The notes beneath the pieces are model-generated. The model was not told where the DNA came from. It searched no databases and was given only the letters and a program-made list of their open reading frames with translations. The translations under genes and the position numbers were made by a program. DNA of 64,000 nt, from NCBI GenBank assembly GCA_902781655.1, contig CACZJZ010000002.1:62001-126000 (forward strand), in the 5' to 3' direction. Below are positions 50,978 to 60,213 of this stretch, one piece after another (position 1 is the first letter of the stretch; the number at the start of each line of letters is the position of its first letter). The DNA comes from an uncultured Lachnospiraceae bacterium (GTDB lineage: Bacteria > Bacillota > Clostridia > Lachnospirales > Lachnospiraceae).

Positions 50978-51628
50978 ATGAAGGCAAAGGCAGGTGTTGT
51001 ATTTTCCATTGCGAGGGAGCACGAGCCGGTTCGCGGGTGCACGGTGTCCGAGGCATTGTCTGCGGGAGCAAATCCGGTGGTCGTCTTTTCGCTGGCGGAG
51101 AACACGGATATCAGCGCGGAGATGCATCCGTTTGAGAAGCTGATCATTCCGGCAGCCGGGAGGCTGCAGGTGCAGTTCGGCGATGAGAGCCGCGAGGTCG
51201 GCACGGGGGAGGCAATTCTGACGCCGTCGGATGTTCCGGTGGGAATCAGGGCAGCGGAAAACGCAGTCTACACAGAGATTGCGGTGAAGAAGGAGGATAA
51301 GATGAATCAGGTGATCAAGGCAGGAGAAGTGTTCCGCCTGGCGGAGCTTGTTCCGTATCAGAAGGGGAGAATCGTCAACATGGACCTCGTCAACAGCGAT
51401 GCCATGAAGTTCGTGGTGATGGCGTTCGATGAGGGAACCGGACTAGCTGAGCACGCGGCACCGGGCGAGGCGCTGATTTTCGCTCTGGATGGCGAGGGCG
51501 TGATCGTGTATGAGGGAGAGGAACATCGCATCAGGGCCGGCGAGAATTTCCATTTTGCGAAGGGTGGACGGCATGCCGTGCGCGCGGATCAGAAGTTCAA
51601 GATGGCGCTGCTGCTGACGCTGGATTAA
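50978..51628 (+). CDS. double-cupin protein
   Basis: A 216-residue protein with two cupin barrels: residues about 35-105 ([44 protein letters not shown]) and 145-215 ([48 protein letters not shown]). The second retains metal-ligand-like His and Glu residues, the first is more degenerate. AGGAGG sits properly before the ATG at 50978. It is followed after 71 bases by the hybrid cluster protein gene, so it may act in nitrosative or oxidative stress with it. No substrate can be named. Confidence 0.8.
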   Translation: MKAKAGVVFSIAREHEPVRGCTVSEALSAGANPVVVFSLAENTDISAEMHPFEKLIIPAAGRLQVQFGDESREVGTGEAILTPSDVPVGIRAAENAVYTEIAVKKEDKMNQVIKAGEVFRLAELVPYQKGRIVNMDLVNSDAMKFVVMAFDEGTGLAEHAAPGEALIFALDGEGVIVYEGEEHRIRAGENFHFAKGGRHAVRADQKFKMALLLTLD

Positions 51629-51699
51629 GACGGAGTAATCGCCGCGGATGCATCGACATTCGGGCAGGTTATATAATTACAAAAAGAGGGAGAAACGAG

Positions 51700-53346
51700 A
51701 TGGAAAACAAGATGTTCTGTTATCAGTGTCAGGAGACGGCGGGGTGCAAAGGCTGCACGATTTCCGGTGTCTGCGGGAAGAAGCCGGAGGTGGCTGCGAT
51801 GCAGGATCTGCTGCTCTATGTAACGAGAGGGCTGTCCGCTGTCACGACGAAGCTGAGGGAAGAGGGAAAGGCAGTCCCGAAGGATGTGAATCATCTGGTG
51901 ACCACCAACCTGTTCATTACGATCACGAACGCGAATTTTGACCGCGAGGCGATTCTGCAGGCGGTTAAGAAGACGCTGGCGGTGAAGCAGGAACTGCTCG
52001 GCGAGGTGAACGATGCGGATCGCGCAGCTCTGCCGGAGGCGGCACTGTGGAACGGGGACGAGGCGGATTTTGACGCCAAGGCAGCGATCGTGGGCGTGCT
52101 CCGGACAAAGGATGAGGATATCCGTTCGCTCCGTGAGCTGATCACGTACGGACTCAAGGGCCTTGCAGCCTATTCGAAGCATGCCAATGTGCTCGGAAAG
52201 GATAGCGAGGAGGTCGACGCGTTTCTGCAGAGCGCATTCGCGAAGACGCTGGACGATTCGTTGACCGCCAAAGATCTGACGGCGCTGACGCTGGAGACCG
52301 GCAGCTACGGCGTGAAGGGTATGGCTCTTCTCGATCAGGCCAACACCGAAGCGTACGGCAACCCTGAGATTACGAAGGTCGAAATCGGCGTGCGGAAGAA
52401 CCCGGGCATTCTGATCTCGGGACATGATCTGCGCGATCTCGAAATGCTGCTGGAGCAGACGGCCGGCACGGGCGTGGATGTCTACACACACTCCGAGATG
52501 CTCCCGGCTCACTATTATCCGGCGTTTAAGAAGTATCCGCACTTCGCCGGAAACTATGGCAACGCGTGGTGGAAGCAGAAGGAGGAGTTCGAGAAGTTCA
52601 ACGGGCCGATCCTGATGACCACAAACTGTGTCGTTCCTCCTGCAGACAGCTACAAGGACCGTCTCTGGACCACCGGCGCCGTGGGTGTGCCTGGATGCAG
52701 ACATATAGACGGCGCTTACGGCGAGAAGAAGGACTTCTCCGCGATCATCGAGCAGGCAAAATCCTGCCCGGCGCCGACAGAGATTGAGACGGGGACCATC
52801 ACCGGCGGTTTTGCGCACGAGCAGGTATTCGCGCTGGCGGATCAGATCGTGGAGGCCGTAAAGTCCGGTGCCATCCGCAAGTTTGTCGTCATGGCCGGCT
52901 GCGACGGGCGGCAGAGGGCGAGAGAGTATTACCGCGAGTTCGCGGAAAAGCTCCCGAAGGATGTGGTGATCCTGACGGCCGGCTGCGCGAAGTACAAGTA
53001 CAATAAGCTGAACCTCGGTGATATCAACGGCATTCCGAGAGTGCTGGATGCGGGACAATGCAATGATTCCTACTCTCTTGCGCTGATCGCTCTGAAGCTG
53101 AAGGAGATTTTCGGTCTCGACGATATCAACGATCTTCCGCTTGTCTTCAACATAGCGTGGTACGAGCAGAAGGCAGTCATCGTACTGCTGGCGCTGCTGT
53201 CCCTCGGCGTGAAGGATATTCACCTCGGACCGACGCTTCCGGCGTTTCTTTCCCCGAATGTGACGAAGCTCCTGGTGGAGCAGTTCGGTATCGCCGGAAT
53301 CGGCACGGTGGACGAAGACTTGAAGCTGTTCTTCGGCGAGGCGTGA
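51700..53346 (+). CDS. hcp: hybrid cluster protein / hydroxylamine reductase
   Basis: The 548-residue redox enzyme starts [32 protein letters not shown], the N-terminal cysteine cluster that binds a 4Fe-4S centre. Later motifs [59 protein letters not shown] and [10 protein letters not shown] provide the hybrid Fe-S-O cluster ligands. Hcp reduces nitric oxide or hydroxylamine and protects anaerobes from nitrosative stress. GGGAG precedes the ATG. A strong terminator lies after the gene (53422-53456). Confidence 0.95.
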   Translation: MENKMFCYQCQETAGCKGCTISGVCGKKPEVAAMQDLLLYVTRGLSAVTTKLREEGKAVPKDVNHLVTTNLFITITNANFDREAILQAVKKTLAVKQELLGEVNDADRAALPEAALWNGDEADFDAKAAIVGVLRTKDEDIRSLRELITYGLKGLAAYSKHANVLGKDSEEVDAFLQSAFAKTLDDSLTAKDLTALTLETGSYGVKGMALLDQANTEAYGNPEITKVEIGVRKNPGILISGHDLRDLEMLLEQTAGTGVDVYTHSEMLPAHYYPAFKKYPHFAGNYGNAWWKQKEEFEKFNGPILMTTNCVVPPADSYKDRLWTTGAVGVPGCRHIDGAYGEKKDFSAIIEQAKSCPAPTEIETGTITGGFAHEQVFALADQIVEAVKSGAIRKFVVMAGCDGRQRAREYYREFAEKLPKDVVILTAGCAKYKYNKLNLGDINGIPRVLDAGQCNDSYSLALIALKLKEIFGLDDINDLPLVFNIAWYEQKAVIVLLALLSLGVKDIHLGPTLPAFLSPNVTKLLVEQFGIAGIGTVDEDLKLFFGEA

Positions 53347-53361
53347 ACAAACTTTAACGGC

Positions 53362-53382
53362 AGACAGGCGATCCGCCTGTCT
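53362..53382 (+). other. 9-bp hairpin after hcp
   Basis: AGACAGGCG, three loop bases and CGCCTGTCT form a perfect stem 16 bases after the hcp stop. No T-run follows, so it is more likely a 3'-end stabiliser than the terminator. Confidence 0.55.
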
Positions 53383-53421
53383 CCACAATAAATAGAGGGG
53401 CCGGGTTTGCATGGCATTGGA

Positions 53422-53456
53422 AACCTCTTCCGTCTGCGGACGGAGGAGGTTTTTGC
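53422..53456 (+). terminator. terminator after hcp
   Basis: AACCTCTTCCGTC, loop TGCG, GACGGAGGAGGTT, then TTTG. The 13-bp stem has a single G-U pair. Confidence 0.88.
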
Positions 53457-53547
53457 GTGTTCTGAAAGAACCTGCGGGCATGATGCTGTAAGAACCTGCA
53501 AGAACCTGTCGGTACGATTCTTTCTCACTGGTATGCTTTGATAGTAT

Positions 53548-53623
53548 AATAACATTATATTCTGCCTTATCATCATGAAGCATGGGTTTGCCTTACGATT
53601 ATCCTGAGATTGTTTGCCGCAGG
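53548..53623. repeat. 76-bp dispersed repeat, copy 2
   Basis: Runs from AATAACATTATA to GCCGCAGG, 93 % identical to 50725-50800. It ends 24 bases before the start of the CHASE-GGDEF gene and its ATG-led frame runs in phase into that gene. Confidence 0.9.
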
Positions 53624-53647
53624 GCAAGCCGGGAATGGATACCCGCG

Positions 53648-55462
53648 ATGAGATTGAATCGAAAGTACAATTGGGTTTTGCTGTTTTTGGGAATAGCAAT
53701 TTTCGCAGCGCTTGCCTGGAATGTAAAAGGAACCTGCGAGAATGATCTTGAACGGTCACGCGAGCGCGCAGCGAATATCTCAAGAGCGTATGGAGAAGAG
53801 CTGCAGAATGATCTGGAGTACGGAATCCAGGCAGCGGAGTCTCTGCGGGAGATGGTCTGGGAGAAGCACGGCGCTGTTGAAAATTTTGAACCTACCGCGC
53901 GGGCGATGAGAAGGAATAGTATCGGGAGGCTGGGACTGATCAGGGATGGCAGAATGGAGTATGCCTACCCGGAAGATATCGCCACGGAAAGATTTAAAAG
54001 TCTGGCGCAGCAGGAGGGAATCCGGAGTTCGGCGGAGCATGCGAGAAAGCACAGGAAGGCTGTGCTGTACGGCCCGATGAATTTTGCGGGACTCGGCGAG
54101 GGCGTCGTGGCGCTGAAGGCCATCTTTGTAGTCGGCGACAGCGGGAAAGAGGAATTCTGGGGTTATAGTGTGGCGTTGATCAATACGCCGGATGTATATG
54201 TCAAAACGCTGAATACGATGAATTCCATGGGATACGATTATTGCCTCGATGCCACGATACGGCCTGACAGCGGACAGATGGTCCAGATCGAATCATCGGT
54301 GGGCGAGTCTGGAATGCTCACAGATCCAACCGGATATACCTTTTTCAAGGGTCAGTGCAAGTGGAGACTCAATATCATGCCGCAGGGAGGATGGCGTGTC
54401 AAAAGGATTTCCTACGTTGTCATCGGATCGTTCGGCATGTGGCTCGGATTGATGATCCAGATGTATTTTCTGCTCCATACGCTGGAGGCGGATAAAAGGC
54501 TGGAACATCTGGCACATCAGGATGCGCTCACAGGCGTGCTGAACCGCCAGGGCTTTTCCATGCAGGCGGAGAAACGGGTCAGACAGGAGTCTGACGGTTT
54601 GTTCACACTTGTTTTTATGGACCTTGATGATTTCAAGGTAATTAACGATGTATACGGACACACAGTCGGCGATGCGGCGCTGAAGCATCTGGTGGCCTAT
54701 CTGCGAAGCGCCTTTCCGGGGGAAGCGCTGCTCGGGCGGTATGGAGGAGATGAATTCTGCATCCTGATCCGCGGCGAGGAGTCCGGCAAAACCGATACGA
54801 TGGTAAAAGCAGCAGTAAGCAGGAGGCTGAACCTGACGGCGAACGGCCACCAGCTGACGTATACCATTTCCGCCGGATATGCGGACTATCCGTCTCAGGC
54901 GGACTGCTATGCGGATCTGATCGCGAGGGCGGATGAGGCGCTGTACGCAGCCAAGATGGATGGAAAACAGCTGGCATGCCGCTATGAATCCAGAATGCAT
55001 GGCATGAGGCGGGAACGGCTCGGGTTCAGTGTCAAAACAATCGCGCAGGGAGTGCCGGGATCCTTTCTGATCGTGCAGGCAGGAGGGAAGATGAAGATTC
55101 TTTATGCCAATCGGGATGTGGTCAGTCTGCTCGGCTGCTCCGATTATGTTGATCTGATCAGCTTTTCCAGAGAACATTATGTCAACCTGATCCATCCGGA
55201 GGATCGGGCAAGGGTGCAGCAACTGGCAAGAAGGATGGTTCAGAATAATTCCAGGGCACAGGATTTTAAATCCCGGGCGAATAGCAATCCGATTGACGAG
55301 TTCATGCGATACCGACTGGTTTCGCGGGATGGAACAGTGTTTCCCGTGATCGATATCAGCAGACTTGTGCATGACGAGCACTATGGAGAGGTTTTCTTTA
55401 CTTTTCTATTTCGCGCCAGCAAAAATGGATTCACGGCGCAGAACGGCCAGAAGCTGGAATGA
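53648..55462 (+). CDS. membrane diguanylate cyclase, CHASE-GGDEF-PAS
   Basis: A 604-residue c-di-GMP synthase. A membrane helix at residues 8-26 (WVLLFLGIAIFAALAWNV) and another near 250-275 enclose an extracellular CHASE-like sensor (SIGRLGLIRDGRMEYAYPEDIATE). The GGDEF domain follows (LAHQDALTGVLNRQGF, GRYGGDEFCIL, with intact active site). A PAS domain is at the C-terminus (about 465-600), an unusual order since PAS normally precedes GGDEF. I start at ATG 53648; an in-frame ATG at 53582 lies within the dispersed repeat and has no ribosome site. The EAL gene follows after 21 bases. Confidence 0.87.
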   Translation: MRLNRKYNWVLLFLGIAIFAALAWNVKGTCENDLERSRERAANISRAYGEELQNDLEYGIQAAESLREMVWEKHGAVENFEPTARAMRRNSIGRLGLIRDGRMEYAYPEDIATERFKSLAQQEGIRSSAEHARKHRKAVLYGPMNFAGLGEGVVALKAIFVVGDSGKEEFWGYSVALINTPDVYVKTLNTMNSMGYDYCLDATIRPDSGQMVQIESSVGESGMLTDPTGYTFFKGQCKWRLNIMPQGGWRVKRISYVVIGSFGMWLGLMIQMYFLLHTLEADKRLEHLAHQDALTGVLNRQGFSMQAEKRVRQESDGLFTLVFMDLDDFKVINDVYGHTVGDAALKHLVAYLRSAFPGEALLGRYGGDEFCILIRGEESGKTDTMVKAAVSRRLNLTANGHQLTYTISAGYADYPSQADCYADLIARADEALYAAKMDGKQLACRYESRMHGMRRERLGFSVKTIAQGVPGSFLIVQAGGKMKILYANRDVVSLLGCSDYVDLISFSREHYVNLIHPEDRARVQQLARRMVQNNSRAQDFKSRANSNPIDEFMRYRLVSRDGTVFPVIDISRLVHDEHYGEVFFTFLFRASKNGFTAQNGQKLE

Positions 55463-55483
55463 ATCGCAGCGGAGAAGGAAGGT

Positions 55484-57949
55484 GTGTTTTCAGTGCGGCA
55501 GTATATCCTGGAACACTTTGAGGAAGCCATGACGAAGGGATGGCTGCAGGTGTATTATCAGCCGATCGTGCGCGGCATCAACGGATCGGTCTGCGGCGCG
55601 GAGGCGCTCGCGCGCTGGATCGATCCGGTGCACGGCGCCATATCCCCGGCGCGGTTTATCCCGGCTCTTGAGCGGGATGGCCGGATTTACCAGCTTGACC
55701 TGCAGATGCTGCAGTGGGTCTGCGAGGACATTCGGGAGCGAATCCGGCAGGGAGGAGCACTGATTCCGATCTCTCTGAACCTGTCGAGGAAGGATTTTGC
55801 CCAGGCGGACTTCCTGGAACGGTTTGAGCAGCAGGTGCAGGAGTGCGGGATACCGCATGATCTCCTGGATATTGAGATCACAGAGAGCGCACTCGCGGAG
55901 GACACGGCGACGTTCGGCGCGGTTGTCGACAGACTCCACCGGAACGGATATCAGGTGTGGATGGATGACTTTGGAACGGGGTATTCTTCCCTGGCCACGC
56001 TCAAGGACTATGACTTCGACGAGATCAAAATTGACATGAGTTTTCTGTCGAGCGCCAGCGAGAAGTCAAAGCGGATCATCGAGTCGGTCATGCGGATGGC
56101 GAAGTCCATCGGGATACAGACGCTCGCGGAGGGCGTGGAATCGAAGACACAGTATGAATATCTCCGGCGCATCGGATGCGAGAAAATGCAGGGATATTAT
56201 TTCGGCCACCCGATGCCGAAGGCGGAGATAGACAAGTACTGCGGGCAGGCGACAGTTTCAGTGGAGCCGATTTCGTGGCGGTATTACTATGATCGGCTCG
56301 GGCAGATCGATTATCTGACGGATGAGCCACTCGAGATCGTGGAAGACGATGGGAAGACGATGCGGATTCTGTTTACAAACCGTCCGTTCCGGGAGGTTCT
56401 GGAACGGGACGGCGTGAACAGTATCCAGGCGTGGGAGGATATGATCAGCAATCCGGGCAGCGTCATCGGCACGCTTCACCGCACTTTCGCGGACCAGTAT
56501 CTCCGGGGAAGGTCGTCCTCGTATTCGACTGTGTATCCCGCCGAGGATCATATGATGCAGCTGAAGGCGAGCGTCATCGCCAAGATAGAAGACCACTCTC
56601 TTTACCGGATCAGCATGCAGTACATGCAGATGGCACCGGACAAGGAAGATCAGCGGAAAATGGGCTACCTGCGCAACTTGTACCATATTTGCAGCGATAT
56701 TGCCATTTACGATTTTCGGACAAACACGGTCGAGGGACTCAAATCTTCTCTTCCGGATCAGCCGATCGGCAAAAAGGACAGAATCTCAGACATGCAGAAC
56801 ATCACGGACATCTGGGGCAGGGAATTTGTGTACCCGCCTGACCGGGAACGGTACAATCGTTTCTGCAACCTGACGGATCTCCGGAGACGGATGCGGCAAA
56901 ACAAGACCGACATGCTGAGTGGATTCTTTCGCAGCAGGACAGACTGTGGGGATTACCAGTGGCTGCTGCATCTGATTCTGCCAATCCCGAAGACGGATTT
57001 TAACCAGCTTTTATATGTCACAATCCGGCCCGGCCTCAATGAGACGATGCTCCGGAATCTTCTCCGGGATGACGCGGAGACAGCGGTGCGCGGTGCGGCG
57101 CCGGAGGTGCTGTGGGATAACCTGATTGCGAACTCACGTGAAATGTATTTCTGGAAGGACAGGGAGCGCCGCTTCCTCGGCGCGAGCCAGAGCTTTCTTG
57201 ATTATTACGGACTTAATTCCGTCCGGGACATCCTCGGCAAAACGGACGAGGACATGCACTGGCATGTGGAACCGGAGCCATTCCGAAAGGATGAACTCGA
57301 CGTGCTGGAGCAGGGTAAGGTCATTCGGGACGCGATGGGCAAATGTATCATCCGCGGGACGCTCCATCATATTGTCGCAAGCAAAATGCCGATCTACCGG
57401 GACGGTGAGATCGTCGGACTGATCGGACGATTCTGCGACGCCGAGGATTTTGCGGAGGAACAGACGCGGAACAGGAGGCTTACGCTGATCGATCCCGTCA
57501 CCGGACTCTTCAGCTCACGCGGCGTGATGGAGAGCCTTTCCGGCTATCTCGAGGAATTGTGGAGGGTCGGCACGCATTTTGCGATCTGCCAGGTCTTTCT
57601 CCACGAATATGACCTGTTCCGCAGAGTTTATGGCGAGGACGCGGGCAACGCGCTGCTGGTGAGGACGGGAGAGGCGATCAGCCAGGTCTGCGGGAATAAC
57701 GCCGTGATCGGGCGGATCGCGGACAGCCAGTTCTTCCTGCTGCTGCAATATCGGCAGAAAAGCGAGATCCGGGAGACGGCGGAGCGAATCCGGCAGGGCA
57801 TCGGGGACATCCACGCGGTGGGGACGTGGAGAGTCACCTGCACGGCGGATGTCGCTTATGCCTTTGCGACGGAGGAAACCATCGGCGAGGACATGTACTC
57901 GACCATGATTCTGCGGGTGATGAAGGAACTGCAGAACAGGACGGTGTGA
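55484..57949 (+). CDS. c-di-GMP phosphodiesterase, EAL-PAS-PAS-degenerate GGDEF
   Basis: An 821-residue cytosolic protein with an N-terminal EAL domain: GAEALARW, ISLNLSRKDF, DIEITESAL, MDDFGTGYSSL, KIDMSF and LAEGVES are intact, so it should hydrolyse c-di-GMP. A PAS-like region near 290-400 and a second near 540-650 follow, then a GGDEF fold (LIDPVTGLFSSRGVME) in which the GGDEF signature reads IADSQF, so it cannot make c-di-GMP and may bind GTP as a regulator. Start is GTG at 55484; a GTG at 55493 has better spacing from AAGGAAGG. The opposite activity of the upstream cyclase suggests a paired switch. Confidence 0.88.
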   Translation: MFSVRQYILEHFEEAMTKGWLQVYYQPIVRGINGSVCGAEALARWIDPVHGAISPARFIPALERDGRIYQLDLQMLQWVCEDIRERIRQGGALIPISLNLSRKDFAQADFLERFEQQVQECGIPHDLLDIEITESALAEDTATFGAVVDRLHRNGYQVWMDDFGTGYSSLATLKDYDFDEIKIDMSFLSSASEKSKRIIESVMRMAKSIGIQTLAEGVESKTQYEYLRRIGCEKMQGYYFGHPMPKAEIDKYCGQATVSVEPISWRYYYDRLGQIDYLTDEPLEIVEDDGKTMRILFTNRPFREVLERDGVNSIQAWEDMISNPGSVIGTLHRTFADQYLRGRSSSYSTVYPAEDHMMQLKASVIAKIEDHSLYRISMQYMQMAPDKEDQRKMGYLRNLYHICSDIAIYDFRTNTVEGLKSSLPDQPIGKKDRISDMQNITDIWGREFVYPPDRERYNRFCNLTDLRRRMRQNKTDMLSGFFRSRTDCGDYQWLLHLILPIPKTDFNQLLYVTIRPGLNETMLRNLLRDDAETAVRGAAPEVLWDNLIANSREMYFWKDRERRFLGASQSFLDYYGLNSVRDILGKTDEDMHWHVEPEPFRKDELDVLEQGKVIRDAMGKCIIRGTLHHIVASKMPIYRDGEIVGLIGRFCDAEDFAEEQTRNRRLTLIDPVTGLFSSRGVMESLSGYLEELWRVGTHFAICQVFLHEYDLFRRVYGEDAGNALLVRTGEAISQVCGNNAVIGRIADSQFFLLLQYRQKSEIRETAERIRQGIGDIHAVGTWRVTCTADVAYAFATEETIGEDMYSTMILRVMKELQNRTV

Positions 57950-57952
57950 GAA

Positions 57953-57985
57953 TTGTCCCGAACAAGCTAAACTTGTCAGGGACAA
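57953..57985. repeat. 33-nt hairpin repeat
   Basis: TTGTCCCGAACAAG...CTTGTCAGGGACAA-like copy in the same orientation as 34794-34826, with only two changed bases. It lies between the stop of the EAL gene and the ATG of the deaminase gene. Confidence 0.92.
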
Positions 57986-58001
57986 AAGATGGGGAACAAA
58001 C

Positions 58002-59273
58002 ATGGGATCAAACATCGAGTTATTGCATGGGGATATTGTATATTCGGAGTCGGGGGATTCGCTCACGGTGCGGGAGAATGCGATTCTCGCGGTGGAGGAC
58101 GGAAAGGTGCGGGATATTTATGCTCCGGATGCGCTGCCGGAGGATCTTCGCCCGCTTCCTGTGACGGATTACGGCCGGAGTCTGATTATTCCGGCGTTCA
58201 CGGACATGCATGTGCATGCGCCGCAGTATGAGGAGCGCGGCATACGGATGGATCTGCTGCTCTCCGACTGGCTCAATCAGTGTACCTTTCCGGAGGAGGC
58301 AAAATTCGCGGATCCTGACTACGCGCGCCTGGTGTACCGGCAGTTTGCGCAGGATCTGGTGCGGCAGGGGACGCTGCATGCTGTGGTCTTCGCGACGCTG
58401 CACGCCGGGGCCACGGACATCCTGATGGATCTTCTGGAGGAGCAGGGCATCGACGCATTTGTTGGCAAGGTCAATATGGATATCCATTCGCCGGACTTTC
58501 TGTGTGAGACAGCGGAGGAGTCTCTTCGCGGGACGGAGGCGTGGCTGGAGCGGCACAGCGGAACGGAGAGCCGCGTAAGGCCGATTCTGACGCCGCGGTT
58601 TGCGCCGACGTGCAGCTTCCCGCTGCTCCAGGGACTCGGCGCTCTGGCAAAGAAATATCACACCGGTGTGCAGACGCATCTGGTAGAATCGAAATGGGAG
58701 GCGGCCGAGTCGGTCTCCATGTACCCGGAGTGCGGCTCGGATGCGGGCATTTACGAGCGCGCCGGGCTGCTCGGCGAGGGTCCCTCGATCTTTGCCCATG
58801 TGATCTTCCCGACGGCGGAGGATCTGCGAATCATGAAGAAGTACGGAAGCTTTGCAGTGCACTGTCCGGATGCGACCACAAATATCATCGCCGGGATTGC
58901 ACCTGTCGCGGCGGAGCAGGCGGAAGGCATCCGGGTCGCGCTCGGGAGCGATGTCGGCGCGGGCCACAGTCTCGCGGTATACCGGCAGGCCGCGAGAGCG
59001 GTGCAGCTCTCCAAGCTGAAGGAGTTTTACGAACCGGCGGAGAGCGGCACGATCTCCTTCGCCGATGCCTTCTACATGGCGACGAAGGAAGGGGGAAGCC
59101 TGTTTGGAAAGACAGGATCCTTTGAGAAAGGGTATGATTTTGACGCGCTGGTAATCACGGGGCAGGAGGATGCAGGCGTGCCGCTCGATGCGGCCGGACG
59201 GCTGGAGCGGTTCTGCTACACCGGCGACGACCGGGACATCGCGGCGCGGTATATGCGTGGGAAGAAGATGTGA
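58002..59273 (+). CDS. guaD: guanine deaminase
   Basis: A 423-residue amidohydrolase that converts guanine to xanthine and ammonia. The metal site starts with TDMHVHAPQYEERGIRMDLLLSDWL; the further ligands are in QTHLVESKWEAA, AHVIFPTAEDL and ALGSDVGAGHS. RFAPTCSFPLL, with its Arg that holds guanine in known enzymes, supports guanine rather than cytosine or atrazine-type substrates. One hairpin repeat copy sits directly upstream. The start has only GGGG-rich sequence as ribosome site. Its link with purA/purB in the window is metabolic, not operonic. Confidence 0.9.
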   Translation: MGSNIELLHGDIVYSESGDSLTVRENAILAVEDGKVRDIYAPDALPEDLRPLPVTDYGRSLIIPAFTDMHVHAPQYEERGIRMDLLLSDWLNQCTFPEEAKFADPDYARLVYRQFAQDLVRQGTLHAVVFATLHAGATDILMDLLEEQGIDAFVGKVNMDIHSPDFLCETAEESLRGTEAWLERHSGTESRVRPILTPRFAPTCSFPLLQGLGALAKKYHTGVQTHLVESKWEAAESVSMYPECGSDAGIYERAGLLGEGPSIFAHVIFPTAEDLRIMKKYGSFAVHCPDATTNIIAGIAPVAAEQAEGIRVALGSDVGAGHSLAVYRQAARAVQLSKLKEFYEPAESGTISFADAFYMATKEGGSLFGKTGSFEKGYDFDALVITGQEDAGVPLDAAGRLERFCYTGDDRDIAARYMRGKKM

Positions 59274-59333
59274 GGCTATCGGGTTGCAGGACGGCGCGGG
59301 TTATGCGCAGACAGAGCGGAAAGGAGAGGCGGC

Positions 59334-60119
59334 ATGGCGGAGGAAGAGAGGAAGACGGCGGAACAGGTAGAGCCGAAGCCGGAAGCCGATGCGCCGGAGA
59401 AGACGGTGCAGGCAGAGGCTGAGTCAAAGCGCAGCTTCGCGCAGAGACGCGCGGAGAAAAAGGAGAAGAAAGAGCAGAAGAAGAGAGAAAAGGAGCAGGC
59501 GGAGAGAGAAAGAGCACGGGAGATCAGGGCCAAAGAGCGGGCAAAGGAACAGGCCAGGGCCGAGAAGGAACAGGCAAAGAGGGAGAAGGAGCAGGCAAAG
59601 GCGGCAAAGGAGCAGGCAAAGAAGGAAAAGAAGGAGAGCAGAAGGGCAGGGTCCGAGATTTCTCCGGAGGAACGCCTGCAGCGCAAGACGAACCGGGCAA
59701 GGACAATCGCGCTGGTACTGGCGGCACTGACCGCGGCGTCTCTTTTGTTTGCGGAATACACGCTCACGCGCTACCGGGCGGCGATCGACAGCCTGAACGA
59801 GGCAAATCAGGAGCTTGCGACATCCAGGGCGGCAGCCGATGATCTGGATGGCAAGATCAAGGAGCTTCAGGACGAAAATGCTTCTCTGACGAAGGAGCTG
59901 GGAGAGGCAAAGGATGAACTCAGCACCACACAACAGGAACTGAGCGACACGCAGGAACAGCTGGAAGAGGCAAAAAATAAGAATCAGGCATATCAGAGTA
60001 CGCTGGATGTCGTGACGCAGAACATCGAAAAGATCAAAAAGGCTGTCTCCGGGATATCCGAGAATGAAGGGAAGGAAGAGACGGACGCGGCAGACGAAGG
60101 AAACGATGCAAGTCATTAG
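59334..60119 (+). CDS. membrane-anchored coiled-coil protein with Lys/Glu repeats
   Basis: A 261-residue protein. Residues about 30-110 are a highly charged helix with repeated KEQA/KREKEQA blocks (KEQARAEKEQAKREKEQAKAAKEQAKKEKK), one membrane helix follows at about 122-142 (TIALVLAALTAASLLFAEY), then a long heptad coiled coil (LATSRAAADDLDGKIKELQDENASLTKELGEAKDELSTTQQELSDTQEQLEEAKNKN as overlapping heptads). The N-terminal part is cytosolic by the positive-inside rule and the coiled coil is outside. I recognise no family; a cell-division or envelope-spacer role is only a guess. Confidence 0.7.
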   Translation: MAEEERKTAEQVEPKPEADAPEKTVQAEAESKRSFAQRRAEKKEKKEQKKREKEQAERERAREIRAKERAKEQARAEKEQAKREKEQAKAAKEQAKKEKKESRRAGSEISPEERLQRKTNRARTIALVLAALTAASLLFAEYTLTRYRAAIDSLNEANQELATSRAAADDLDGKIKELQDENASLTKELGEAKDELSTTQQELSDTQEQLEEAKNKNQAYQSTLDVVTQNIEKIKKAVSGISENEGKEETDAADEGNDASH

Positions 60120-60213
60120 GATACGTGATAAAATACCGTCGGCCGGCGCGAAGAGTGCTTTGCCTGCCGGTCAGAAGATAGTGTAAAGCCGGCCAGAAAC
60201 TGGAGGAAGAGAT

